Source: Bacillota bacterium (lineage in GTDB: Bacteria; Bacillota_I; Bacilli_A; Acholeplasmatales; Acholeplasmataceae). Taken from it: a stretch of DNA of 7,889 nucleotides. The notes under the pieces are model-generated. The model was not told the origin of the DNA. It was given only the letters and a program-made list of their open reading frames with translations, and made no database searches. The DNA lies in the NCBI GenBank assembly GCA_023458995.1, contig JAEWVV010000090.1, positions 1 to 7,889 of the forward strand, read 5' to 3'. Positions 1 through 7,098 of this stretch are shown here, in pieces (position 1 is the first letter of the stretch; each line of letters starts with the position of its first letter). The position numbers and the translations under genes were made by a program.

Positions 1-258
1 CTTGAACACTGGAAAAAAGGTAAACAATACGACCGTTTAGGAATCGATACAGAAACTATTAAAATCTTTAATACCGAAATCGCGAAAATTACCATTCCGA
101 TTTTGCCAGGAAGAAACGTGGCGACACTTGTTGAATCAGCTGCCATGAATCAAAAACTCAAATATCTAGGCTACAATGCAGCTTTCGAACTCACACAAGC
201 TGTATCACTTCGCGCTTCAGGAAAGAGAAGGGATGATGACGATGACGAAGATTATTAA
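1..258 (+). CDS. hprK: HPr kinase/phosphorylase, C-terminal 85 residues (5' end outside window)
   Basis: HprK phosphorylates Ser46 of the sugar-transport protein HPr in the cytoplasm. It also reverses this with phosphate, releasing pyrophosphate, and so links glycolytic state to carbon catabolite control. Only the C-terminal part is present, in frame 1, ending with TAA at 256-258. It matches the family end: a YDRLGID stretch near residue 10 of the fragment, then ITIPILPGRNVATLVESAAM, then LKYLGYNAA. The PGRN segment followed by a hydrophobic stretch and AAMN is typical of the HprK C-terminal regulatory helix. The protein ends in a very acidic tail (RRDDDDDEDY). The DNA encoding this tail also contains the start codons of lgt in another frame, so the two genes overlap. 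Placement next to lgt and a ppaX-like gene matches the Bacillus arrangement, which supports the call. Confidence 0.93.
   Translation, partial: LEHWKKGKQYDRLGIDTETIKIFNTEIAKITIPILPGRNVATLVESAAMNQKLKYLGYNAAFELTQAVSLRASGKRRDDDDDEDY
219..244 (+). promoter_or_regulatory. lgt translation initiation region inside the hprK 3' end
   Basis: The lgt frame has ATG codons at 233, 236 and 242 and two purine-rich Shine-Dalgarno-like stretches: AGGA at 219-222, 10 bases before the ATG at 233, and AAGGG at 228-232, 9 bases before the ATG at 242. The ATG at 236 has poor spacing from both. An in-frame ATG far upstream at 176 lies deep in hprK with no Shine-Dalgarno sequence, so it was not used as the start. 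The three clustered starts arise because the hprK frame encodes a run of Asp (GAT/GAC) codons here. I cannot tell from sequence which ATG is used. Confidence 0.6.
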
Positions 259-1186
259 TTTTTTAAAGAAAAGTAGTGATCTAAGAAATTATGTAATATC
301 TATCTTTGCCTTTTTAGTTATTTGGCTATTAGCCATCTTAACGCAAGATGGAACACCTTATAATCAAACAGCACTTGATTTAGGTTTTGCACAAGTCCAG
401 TGGTATGCAGTCTTTATTTTAACCGGATTAAGCATTGGTGCTTTCCTTGCTTATGAAGAATTTAAACATCTTGGTTGGGATACCGATATATTGTTTGATG
501 GTCTACTTTGGGCAGTTCCACTTTCCATTGTTGGTTCAAGACTTTATTATGTCATTTTTGACCCAACACCAAATTATAATTCATTTATGGACGTGATTAA
601 TATCACCAATGGTGGGCTATCTATTCATGGCGCTGTTATTACGACGATTATCTTTTTGTTCTTCTTTACGAAGAAAAAGAAAATTAGTTTTTGGGCTTTA
701 GCAGATATGGTTGCTATTGGCTTTCTGATTGGTCAAATTGTTGGTCGTTGGGGAAATTTCATGAACCGTGAAGCTTATGGTCCAGCCATTGAATCACCCT
801 TTATTTTAAGTATTTTACCAACATTTATTAAAGAACAAATGACGATTTCTGGTATTGTCCATCATCCAACCTTCTTATATGAAGGCTTATGGAATTTTGC
901 TGGTCTTGTCTTCTTATTAATCACTAGAAGAAAGAAAATATTTAAAGTTGGCGATGTTCTAGGTCTTTATTTAATATGGTACGGACTTGGAAGAGGAGCC
1001 ATCATTGAACCACTTCGTACAGGTGGAGATCCAGGGGATGCACTACGCATGTTTGGTCTACCTACAAATATCGTTATATCATTAACCTTATTTATGCTCG
1101 GTGGCATCGCATTAATTTTAGCGAAACAATATCTGATTAAAGATCAGAAATACTATGTTGATCTGTTGGTAACAAAAAATGATTAA
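233..1186 (+). CDS. lgt: Prolipoprotein diacylglyceryl transferase
   Basis: Lgt is an integral membrane enzyme that moves diacylglycerol from phosphatidylglycerol onto the lipobox cysteine of prolipoproteins, the first step of lipoprotein maturation. Numbering from the ATG at 233 (317 residues), the family signature GRWGNFMNREAYG is at 171-183 and matches the PROSITE pattern. Counterparts of E. coli catalytic or substrate-binding residues are visible: His132 in GGLSIHGA, Arg172, Asn175 and Glu180 in the signature, and Tyr250 and Arg254 in YGLGRG. HPTFLYE is at 211-217. About seven hydrophobic segments are visible, including one at about 20-37 that precedes the usual Lgt start, so the N-terminus is longer than in many homologues. 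The start overlaps hprK by 26 bases; the true start may be 236 or 242. The 3' end overlaps the next gene by 8 bases, which suggests translational coupling. Confidence 0.95.
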   Translation: MMTMTKIINFLKKSSDLRNYVISIFAFLVIWLLAILTQDGTPYNQTALDLGFAQVQWYAVFILTGLSIGAFLAYEEFKHLGWDTDILFDGLLWAVPLSIVGSRLYYVIFDPTPNYNSFMDVINITNGGLSIHGAVITTIIFLFFFTKKKKISFWALADMVAIGFLIGQIVGRWGNFMNREAYGPAIESPFILSILPTFIKEQMTISGIVHHPTFLYEGLWNFAGLVFLLITRRKKIFKVGDVLGLYLIWYGLGRGAIIEPLRTGGDPGDALRMFGLPTNIVISLTLFMLGGIALILAKQYLIKDQKYYVDLLVTKND

Positions 1187-1814
1187 ATGTGTTTTACTCG
1201 ATCTTGATGGAACTTTAATCCAAACGACAGGTATTATCATTGATGCGTTTAAAGTCACATTTAAAAAGTATTTCCCAGAACAAAAATTTACCGATGATGA
1301 ATATACCGATATGCTTGGAAGAACACTCTTTCAAACTTTTGGGTATTACACATCATCTAAAGAACAAGTTGATGAAATGGTTGATTTCTATAGATCTTAT
1401 TCGAATGATTTAATCGAACAGGGCTTAGAATCATATCCTGGTGCTAAAGAGATTCTCACTTTTCTTAAGAAAAAGAATATTAAAGTGGGTATCGTCACCT
1501 CTAAAATGAGACGTGTAGCAACGCATCATCTTGAAATAACTAAGTTATTAGAACACATCGATGGAATTATTGGTTATGAAGATGTGAGTGTACATAAACC
1601 ATCACCAGAACCTATTTTAAAAGCGCTTGAACTTTTAGGAGTTAAAAAGAATTCAACCATCTATGTCGGTGATCACGAGAATGACATCATCGCTGCAAAA
1701 AAGGCGGGTATCTTAACATGTGCGGTGACTTATAGCCACCGTTTAAAAGAAATGTTAGCTTATCAACCAGATTTTGTCATCGATGAATTATTGAATATAA
1801 AAGATTTAATTTAA
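1179..1814 (+). CDS. ppaX: HAD-superfamily phosphatase, probable pyrophosphatase PpaX
   Basis: This is a 211-residue cytoplasmic HAD hydrolase with all four family motifs: DLDGT at 8-12 (nucleophile Asp8, acid/base Asp10), TSK at 107-109, Lys140 in HKPSPEP, and GDHENDIIAAKKAG at 164-177 with metal-binding Asp165 and Asp169. An alpha-helical cap lies between motifs I and II (about 16-85). Motifs alone do not separate PpaX from phosphoglycolate phosphatase or beta-phosphoglucomutase-like enzymes. The PpaX call rests on length (Bacillus PpaX is about 216 residues), on overall resemblance (the early GTLIQT and the C-terminal YQPDFVIDELL), and on position directly after hprK and lgt as in Bacillus. 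PpaX hydrolyses the pyrophosphate formed when HprK dephosphorylates P-Ser-HPr, so the pairing makes biochemical sense. The gene starts inside the last codons of lgt and has no clear Shine-Dalgarno sequence, which suggests coupled translation. Confidence 0.8.
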   Translation: MIKCVLLDLDGTLIQTTGIIIDAFKVTFKKYFPEQKFTDDEYTDMLGRTLFQTFGYYTSSKEQVDEMVDFYRSYSNDLIEQGLESYPGAKEILTFLKKKNIKVGIVTSKMRRVATHHLEITKLLEHIDGIIGYEDVSVHKPSPEPILKALELLGVKKNSTIYVGDHENDIIAAKKAGILTCAVTYSHRLKEMLAYQPDFVIDELLNIKDLI

Positions 1815-1827
1815 GGAGAGAATAAAC

Positions 1828-2745
1828 ATGCTTTATGACGTATTAATTATAGGAACAGGTCCTGCAGGAATTACTGCTGGTATCTATGCAAAACGTGCTA
1901 ACTTGAAGGTTGCTATGTTTGAAAAAGATACACCAGGAGGACAGCTTTCTAAATATAATGAAATTGAAAACTATACAGGAGCTAAAAAAGTAGCGGGTTA
2001 TGAACTTGCTACAATGATGATTGACCATGCTTATGAATTAGGCATTGAAGTCATTTATGATGAAGTAACAACAGTTGAATTAGATGGAAACATCAAACGT
2101 GTTGTTACACGACAAGGTGTTTATGAATCAAAAGCTGTGATTGTTGCAACCGGTAACGTCCCAAGACGTTTAGGTGTTGAAAACGAAGATGCATTAGCGA
2201 TGAATGGCATTAGCTGGTGTGCAATCTGTGATGGTCCACTTTATAAAGAAAGAAAATTAGTTGTTATCGGTGGTGGTAACTCAGCTGTTGAAGAAGCAGC
2301 TTACCTTTCAACACTTGCTACACATGTCACTGTTGTTCAAAACTTAGATATGTTAACTGCAGATCCTAAAGCACAAGACATTTTAAGAAGTATGCCTAAT
2401 GTTGATTTTAGATTTGGTTCAGTTGTTAAAAAGTTTGAAATGGAAAATAATACACTCACAGGTGTAACTATTCAAAATAAGAATGGTGAAGTAGAAACCA
2501 TTTCTGCAGAAGGTGTATTCGAATATGTAGGTTTAATTCCAGTAACAACTTTCGTTAAAGACTTAGGGATCACCAATCAATGGGGCTATGTAATTGCTAA
2601 CGAAAAGATGGAAACTGCTGTTCCAGGTATTTATGCAGCAGGAGACGTCATTGTTAAACAAATTAGACAGGTTATTACAGCAGCATCCGATGGTGCAATT
2701 GCAGCACAAAATGCACTGAAATATATTGAGTCTTGGAAGAAGTAA
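1828..2745 (+). CDS. trxB: Thioredoxin reductase-like flavoprotein with atypical NAD(P)H-binding motif
   Basis: This is a 305-residue low-molecular-weight thioredoxin reductase, normally moving electrons from NADPH through FAD and a CxxC pair to thioredoxin in the cytoplasm. Seen: FAD-binding GTGPAG at 9-14, PGGQL at 36-40, ATGNVPR at 107-113, the redox pair Cys131/Cys134 in SWCAICDG, the dinucleotide motif GGGNSAVEEA at 148-157, and a second FAD motif YAAGD at 269-273 followed by RQV at 280-282. Unusual: where the family normally has HRRDxxRA, whose arginines hold the 2'-phosphate of NADPH, this protein has QNLDMLTA (171-178) with no arginine or histidine. It may use NADH or another donor. 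Length is normal. The Shine-Dalgarno AAGGAG (1813-1818) overlaps the stop codon of the gene before and lies 9 bases before the ATG. whiA starts directly after the stop. Confidence 0.9.
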   Translation: MLYDVLIIGTGPAGITAGIYAKRANLKVAMFEKDTPGGQLSKYNEIENYTGAKKVAGYELATMMIDHAYELGIEVIYDEVTTVELDGNIKRVVTRQGVYESKAVIVATGNVPRRLGVENEDALAMNGISWCAICDGPLYKERKLVVIGGGNSAVEEAAYLSTLATHVTVVQNLDMLTADPKAQDILRSMPNVDFRFGSVVKKFEMENNTLTGVTIQNKNGEVETISAEGVFEYVGLIPVTTFVKDLGITNQWGYVIANEKMETAVPGIYAAGDVIVKQIRQVITAASDGAIAAQNALKYIESWKK

Positions 2746-3681
2746 ATGAGTTTTGCTAAAACTGTAAAAGAGGAACTGGTGACAGTTCCGGTTGAACTTG
2801 ATGAACAACTTGCAGAATTTTCTGCATTCATCAATCTCAATGGAGAATTTCATATTGCAAGCAAACAAAAAATGCTTGACTTTAAAACGAATAATCCGAC
2901 CGTTGCTAAACGGTTTTTACAGTTAGTAAGATCTCTTTATCAAGCTGAAACAAGCTTGATTACACAAAAGATTAATAAATTAAATCAACGAAATCAAATC
3001 ATTATTCGTATACAATCAAAAGTAGAAGATATTGTAAATGAACATGGGTTATTAGAAGATCCGATTGAAAATCAAGAACTAACAACATCAACACCAGAAG
3101 CAAAAAAAGCTTTCTTGCGTGCAGCGTTTCTCTCTGGGGGTTCAGTCAATCATCCAAAGACTGCAGAGTATCATTTAGAAATATTTACTAGAGATCCAAA
3201 TCAAGCGGTATTTCTTCAAAGTATTATGAACTTCTTTGATTTAAATGCGAAAATTACGAAACGTAGATTAGGATTTATATGTTATCTTAAAGATGCAGAA
3301 GGTATAAGTGATTTCTTACAAGTTGTTGGCGCACAAAACTCCGTTTTCCAGTTTGAAGATATCCGAATTAAACGTGATTTCAATAATTCGATTAACCGCG
3401 TGATGAATATGGAACTGGCCAATGAGAAAAAAGCGATCGTTGCAGCTAACGAACAAATTAGAGACATCGAAATCGTTGAAAAATATGTTCCAAAATCTCA
3501 AATCGATGAGAAAAGTAGACAAGTGATTGAACTGAGAAAAGCAAACCCAGAATCAAGCCTTGTTGAACTCGTCGAACTCTTTGAACAAACCTATAATGAC
3601 CAAATTAGTAAATCTGGATTGAACCATCGTTTAGTTAAAATTAAACAGATGGCTAAAGAGATTAAGGAGGGACTCAAATGA
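2746..3681 (+). CDS. whiA: DNA-binding protein WhiA
   Basis: WhiA is a conserved Gram-positive DNA-binding protein. It is a sporulation regulator in Streptomyces, and in Bacillus it affects cell division and chromosome segregation. The 311-residue protein has the family layout: an N-terminal region resembling a LAGLIDADG homing endonuclease without catalytic activity (about 1-215) and a C-terminal helix-turn-helix. Landmarks are the MSFA start followed by KEEL, AFLSGGSVNHP at 127-137, YHLEIF at 142-147, YLKDAEGISDFL near 180-191, FEDIRIKRDFNNSINRVMN at 203-221, and the HTH region at about 270-299 ending in ISKSGLNHRLVKI. Length is close to Bacillus WhiA (about 316). The ATG touches the trxB stop with only a modest GGAAGAAG (2735-2742) ahead, so it is probably co-translated with trxB. 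The stop TGA overlaps the acpS start. The rapZ and yvcK genes that usually sit beside whiA in Bacillus are absent. Confidence 0.94.
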   Translation: MSFAKTVKEELVTVPVELDEQLAEFSAFINLNGEFHIASKQKMLDFKTNNPTVAKRFLQLVRSLYQAETSLITQKINKLNQRNQIIIRIQSKVEDIVNEHGLLEDPIENQELTTSTPEAKKAFLRAAFLSGGSVNHPKTAEYHLEIFTRDPNQAVFLQSIMNFFDLNAKITKRRLGFICYLKDAEGISDFLQVVGAQNSVFQFEDIRIKRDFNNSINRVMNMELANEKKAIVAANEQIRDIEIVEKYVPKSQIDEKSRQVIELRKANPESSLVELVELFEQTYNDQISKSGLNHRLVKIKQMAKEIKEGLK

Positions 3682-4034
3682 TCTTAGGTATCGGTATTGA
3701 TTTAGTCGAACTCGATCGTATTAAAGAGTTAGTCAGTGATCGATTTATCGACCGTATATTATCACCTGAAGAGAAAAAACTTTATTTAAATATTGCTGCT
3801 GAGAATACTAAACTCTCTTTTTTAGGCGGACGGTTTGCAGCCAAAGAAGCACTGTTCAAAGCGATTTCTAAGGGAAACGGTACAGCGTATTATCGTGATT
3901 TTTCGATTTTAAATCAGGACAACGGGAAACCTTATGTTCAAACAGATTTTTTTCAAGATACAGAAATCGTGCATTTAACGATTACGCACACAGACCACTA
4001 TGCAATCGCATATGTGTTGATTGAAAAACTTTAA
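3678..4034 (+). CDS. acpS: Holo-[acyl-carrier-protein] synthase
   Basis: AcpS transfers 4'-phosphopantetheine from coenzyme A to a serine of acyl carrier protein, making it active for fatty-acid synthesis. The 118-residue length is typical for this small trimeric enzyme. Seen: the N-terminal GIGIDLVELDRI with metal-binding Asp8, the signature FLGGRFAAKEALFKA at 48-62 with metal-binding Glu57, and the C-terminal THTDHYAIAYV at 103-113, equivalent to the usual SHxxxYAxA. A strong Shine-Dalgarno AAGGAGGG (3664-3671) precedes the ATG by 6 bases, and the start overlaps the whiA stop in an ATGA arrangement. It is the last gene of the packed cluster. An AcpS implies the organism has an acyl carrier protein to modify; acholeplasmas are known to make fatty acids, unlike most mycoplasmas. 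Confidence 0.95.
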   Translation: MILGIGIDLVELDRIKELVSDRFIDRILSPEEKKLYLNIAAENTKLSFLGGRFAAKEALFKAISKGNGTAYYRDFSILNQDNGKPYVQTDFFQDTEIVHLTITHTDHYAIAYVLIEKL

Positions 4035-4051
4035 CATAATATCTCATAAAG

Positions 4052-4080
4052 TTGTAATTTATGACTGTATTCGGTATAAT
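4052..4080 (+). promoter_or_regulatory. Sigma-A type promoter for the 4104 gene and possibly tex
   Basis: The -35 box TTGTAA (4052-4057) and the perfect -10 box TATAAT (4075-4080) are separated by exactly 17 bases. Transcription would start near 4086-4088, leaving a leader of only about 17 bases that carries the Shine-Dalgarno AGAGGA (4089-4094). It lies in the gap after acpS, which marks the break between the two gene groups. Confidence 0.8.
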
Positions 4081-4103
4081 TCAAATGAAGAGGATGTGAC
4101 ATT

Positions 4104-4748
4104 ATGGCTAGAGTTCGACAAGTCCAAGAAGCCAACAAAAAGAATCAATCTAAAGATGTAAAAAATAGCAGCCAGCAAAAGAGTAAAACTGAGCTTGCTA
4201 AAACAAATACCAAACGTGAACCAACCAAGAATGAAATCTTGTTTTTCCGTGCTGGTATGTCCGTCATTGCAATTGCACTGATCACAGTCGTTATTATCTT
4301 TTTAATCCAGTATTTCATGGATAAAGAAGATCAACCTGGCGTTTTTGATGATTACATCAGCATTACTGCTGAAGATTTAAAGAATCTTACAGGTTATGAT
4401 GCAAACTCAGGTGTTTATGGTGACTTTACTTATTTTGCAGGTAAAACTGAATATGAAGATTTATTTGACTTGATTAATACAAACGACAAGATTTATATTT
4501 ACTTCTACAACAGTACAGATCTTAATGATGATATTGTTGATGCGATTAAAGATAAAAATCTAGAAAGTAAAGCATTCTTCTTAGTTGATTTAAGTACTGA
4601 AGCAAGTAAACTATCAACAGCAGATTACACACACTTAAATCTTGATTTAGAACGTAACAACTTATTTGTGACATTCGATGTTGAAAATCAAGAATTTGAT
4701 ATTGAAATTCGTACAGTAGATATCTTACGCGTTATCGGTAAATTATAA
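4104..4748 (+). CDS. Single-pass membrane protein of unknown function, possible cysteine-less thioredoxin-like domain
   Basis: I do not recognise a named family. The 214-residue protein has a Lys/Gln/Asn-rich N-terminus (1-44), one strong transmembrane helix at about 49-71, and a soluble C-terminal domain (about 73-214) that is acidic. The basic N-terminus and acidic C-terminus predict a type II topology with the C-domain outside. There is no lipobox or cleavable signal peptide. The stretch KIYIYFYNSTDLNDDI (129-144) resembles the beta strand plus active-site loop of thioredoxin-like proteins, which typically read like YFYSPTCPHCK, but the two cysteine positions are Asp139 and Asp142. The whole protein contains no cysteine. 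A later VDLS strand and the NNLFVTFD segment could be further strands of such a fold. If so, it would be redox-dead and perhaps bind substrates or partners; this is inference. It has its own promoter and the terminator after it separates it partly from tex. Confidence 0.75.
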   Translation: MARVRQVQEANKKNQSKDVKNSSQQKSKTELAKTNTKREPTKNEILFFRAGMSVIAIALITVVIIFLIQYFMDKEDQPGVFDDYISITAEDLKNLTGYDANSGVYGDFTYFAGKTEYEDLFDLINTNDKIYIYFYNSTDLNDDIVDAIKDKNLESKAFFLVDLSTEASKLSTADYTHLNLDLERNNLFVTFDVENQEFDIEIRTVDILRVIGKL

Positions 4749-4755
4749 GAAACCA

Positions 4756-4778
4756 AAAAGGGCTCAGCCCTTTTGTGC
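4756..4778 (+). terminator. Short rho-independent terminator between the 4104 gene and tex
   Basis: An 8-bp perfect stem, AAAAGGGC (4756-4763) with GCCCTTTT (4767-4774), encloses the loop TCA. The T run is only four bases and belongs to the stem, so termination may be incomplete. No separate promoter with room for the tex Shine-Dalgarno (4782-4788) is visible after it, so some read-through into tex is likely. Confidence 0.65.
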
Positions 4779-4795
4779 TATAAAGGGGTAAACAA

Positions 4796-6973
4796 ATGAA
4801 CGAAACAATTTTATTAGACATTCAAAAAACATTAAATATTCCGATGAAAGGCATCACAACAGTCTTAGAACTTCTTGAACAAGGGAACACAATACCTTTT
4901 ATTGCGCGTTATCGTAAAGAAGCAACCGGTGGTCTTGATGAAGAACAAATCAATGAGATCTATAAGACATGGGATTATCAAAATAACCTTTTAAAACGTA
5001 AAGAAGATGTTATGCGTCTGATTGAAGAAAAAGGAATGCTAACTGAAGAATTAAAACAAGAAATCTTGAAAGCTCAAAAACTTGTTGAAGTTGAAGACTT
5101 ATATCGTCCGTTTAAAGAAAAGAAAAAGACGAAAGCAACCGAAGCGATTGCTAAAGGTCTTGAACCACTTGCAAACTTTATGATGTTATTCACAAATGAT
5201 GACGTTTTAAAGGAAGCTAAAAAGTATATTAAGGAAGAAGTTCCTACAGAAGCTGATGCGATTGAAGGAGCTAAATATATCATTGCCGAAATGATTTCTG
5301 ATGATGCGAACTACCGTAAAGCGCTACGCCAAGAAATGGTAAGTCATGGTATGGTCATTACATCCGTTAAGAAAAATGCAGTTGATGAAAAGAAAACTTA
5401 TGAAATGTATTATGATTACCAAGAAGCAGTGAGTAAGATTAGACCACACCGTATTTTAGCGATTAACCGTGCTGAAAACGAAAAGGTATTAAACGTTAAA
5501 ATTGAAACAGACCGTGAACGCATGACATCTTTTCTTGAACGTAAGATTATTAAACGTGAACAATCTCCATCTGCAGTCTATATTAAAGAAGCAATTGATG
5601 ATGCGTTAAAGCGTTTAATCTATCCATCATTAGAGAGAGAAGTCAGAGCTGAACTCACTGAAAAAGGTGAAGAACAAGCCATTGAAATCTTCTCAGTCAA
5701 TCTTCAAAAACTTCTTTTACAACCACCGATGAAAGGTAAAGTCGTCTTAGGTGTTGACCCTGCATTTAGAACAGGCTGTAAATTATCTGTTGTTAATGAA
5801 CAAGGAACTGTTCTTGAAAAAGGTGTGATCTATCCCCATGAGAAAACTCTTGGTGGAAAGATTACAGATGATCAAGTTCTTGATTCACAAAGAAAACTTT
5901 TACTTTTAATTAAAAAATATAAAGTTGAAATTATTGCGATTGGGAATGGAACTGCATCGAGAGAAACAGAAAGTTTCGTTGCTAATTTGATTAAGTCAAC
6001 AGGTATGAAAATTCAATATGTGATAGTCAATGAAGCTGGTGCATCTGTCTATTCTGCATCTGAACTTGCAAGAGAAGAATTCCCTGATTTTTCTGTTGAA
6101 GAAAGATCAGCAGCATCCATTGCAAGACGTCTACAAGACCCACTTTCAGAACTTGTTAAAATTGATCCTAAATCCATTGGTGTTGGTCAATATCAACACG
6201 ATGTTACACCTAAGAAACTTAATGATCAATTAAACTTTGTTGTTACTCAAGCAGTTAACCAAGTTGGTGTTAACGTCAATACTGCATCGAAAGCACTTTT
6301 AATGTATGTATCAGGTTTAAATAAATCAACAGCTGAAAACATTGTTAAATTAAGAGATCAAACAGGTAAGTTTATTCGTAGAGAAGACTTACTTAAAGTT
6401 CCTAAATTAGGTGGAAAAACTTACGAACAAGCGATTGGATTCCTTCGTATCCCTGATGGTGATGAAGCACTTGATATGACTGCGGTTCACCCAGAGTCTT
6501 ATGGGATTGCAAAAGAGATTATGAAGCGATATAACATTACTGGACCCATGTTTGGTAAAGATATCGTTAAAGATGCTGTGGCATCGATTGATCGTAATAA
6601 ACTTCAAGAAGAACTTAATGTGGATAAATATACATTAGATGATATCTTAGATGCATTTGTTGCACCACTCAGAGACCCTAGAGATCAATATGCTCAACCA
6701 CTTCTAAGAAGTGATATCATGAAGATTGAAGACTTAACGGTTGGTATGGAATTAGAAGGAACAGTGCGTAATGTCGTTGACTTTGGAGCCTTCATTGATG
6801 TTGGTTTAAAGGAAGATGGATTACTCCATATCTCTAAGATCAGTAAAGCCTATATTAAGCATCCAAAAGATGTTTTAAATGTTGGTGACATCGTTAAAGT
6901 TTATGTACTTAATATTGATTTGGTTAAAGGAAAAGTTGGTCTAACCATGCTTAAGGAAACGATTGGAAAATAA
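4796..6973 (+). CDS. tex: Tex-family S1 RNA-binding transcription accessory protein
   Basis: Tex is a widely conserved cytoplasmic nucleic-acid-binding protein related to eukaryotic Spt6 and linked to transcription and RNA handling. The 725-residue length is normal. Domains in order: a helical N-terminal region (about 1-190) with the family stretch TIPFIARYRKEATGGLDE at 32-49; a linker; a YqgF/RNase H-like domain beginning at VLGVDPAFRTGCK (317-329) and including IGNGTASRETE (382-392) and VNEAGASVYSAS (411-422); the conserved SIARRLQDPLSELVKIDPKS segment (441-460) and GQYQHDV (464-470); helix-hairpin-helix motifs at about 493-555, including VPKLGGKTYEQAIGFLRI; and a C-terminal S1 domain at about 644-718 with the typical VDFGAFIDVGLKEDGLLHIS. 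The start follows AAAGGGG (4782-4788) at 7 bases. Transcription probably comes from read-through of the 4052 promoter. A strong terminator follows the stop. Confidence 0.95.
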   Translation: MNETILLDIQKTLNIPMKGITTVLELLEQGNTIPFIARYRKEATGGLDEEQINEIYKTWDYQNNLLKRKEDVMRLIEEKGMLTEELKQEILKAQKLVEVEDLYRPFKEKKKTKATEAIAKGLEPLANFMMLFTNDDVLKEAKKYIKEEVPTEADAIEGAKYIIAEMISDDANYRKALRQEMVSHGMVITSVKKNAVDEKKTYEMYYDYQEAVSKIRPHRILAINRAENEKVLNVKIETDRERMTSFLERKIIKREQSPSAVYIKEAIDDALKRLIYPSLEREVRAELTEKGEEQAIEIFSVNLQKLLLQPPMKGKVVLGVDPAFRTGCKLSVVNEQGTVLEKGVIYPHEKTLGGKITDDQVLDSQRKLLLLIKKYKVEIIAIGNGTASRETESFVANLIKSTGMKIQYVIVNEAGASVYSASELAREEFPDFSVEERSAASIARRLQDPLSELVKIDPKSIGVGQYQHDVTPKKLNDQLNFVVTQAVNQVGVNVNTASKALLMYVSGLNKSTAENIVKLRDQTGKFIRREDLLKVPKLGGKTYEQAIGFLRIPDGDEALDMTAVHPESYGIAKEIMKRYNITGPMFGKDIVKDAVASIDRNKLQEELNVDKYTLDDILDAFVAPLRDPRDQYAQPLLRSDIMKIEDLTVGMELEGTVRNVVDFGAFIDVGLKEDGLLHISKISKAYIKHPKDVLNVGDIVKVYVLNIDLVKGKVGLTMLKETIGK

Positions 6974-6980
6974 GTCATGA

Positions 6981-7015
6981 GATGTTCGCTTACAAAAGTA
7001 AGTGGACATCTTTTT
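6981..7015 (+). terminator. Strong rho-independent terminator after tex
   Basis: A 13-bp stem pairs 6981-6993 with 6998-7010 around an AAAA loop, with two G-T wobbles, and is followed by TTTTT (7011-7015). It begins 8 bases after the tex stop codon and closes this transcription unit. Confidence 0.93.
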
Positions 7016-7098
7016 ATGTTTCTGATATCAAGTGATATTAGGTAAATATTTTGCTTACTAAAAAGCATGTCAACTTACTTCTTAATTTCATTAAATGG

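Noticed and set aside
176..232. Longer lgt reading frame starting at the ATG at 176
   Set aside because: It lies deep inside hprK, has no Shine-Dalgarno sequence, and adds a non-hydrophobic 19-residue stretch unlike Lgt; the ATG cluster at 233-242 has ribosome-site candidates.
4027..4053. Inverted repeat AACTTTA/TAAAGTT after acpS as a terminator
   Set aside because: The stem is 7 AT-rich pairs with a 13-base loop and no T run follows; it also overlaps the -35 box of the next promoter, so it may be chance.
4776..4784. TGCTATAAA as an extended -10 promoter for tex
   Set aside because: It overlaps the tex Shine-Dalgarno sequence, so a transcript from it would start about 5 bases before the ATG without a ribosome site, and no -35 box is present.
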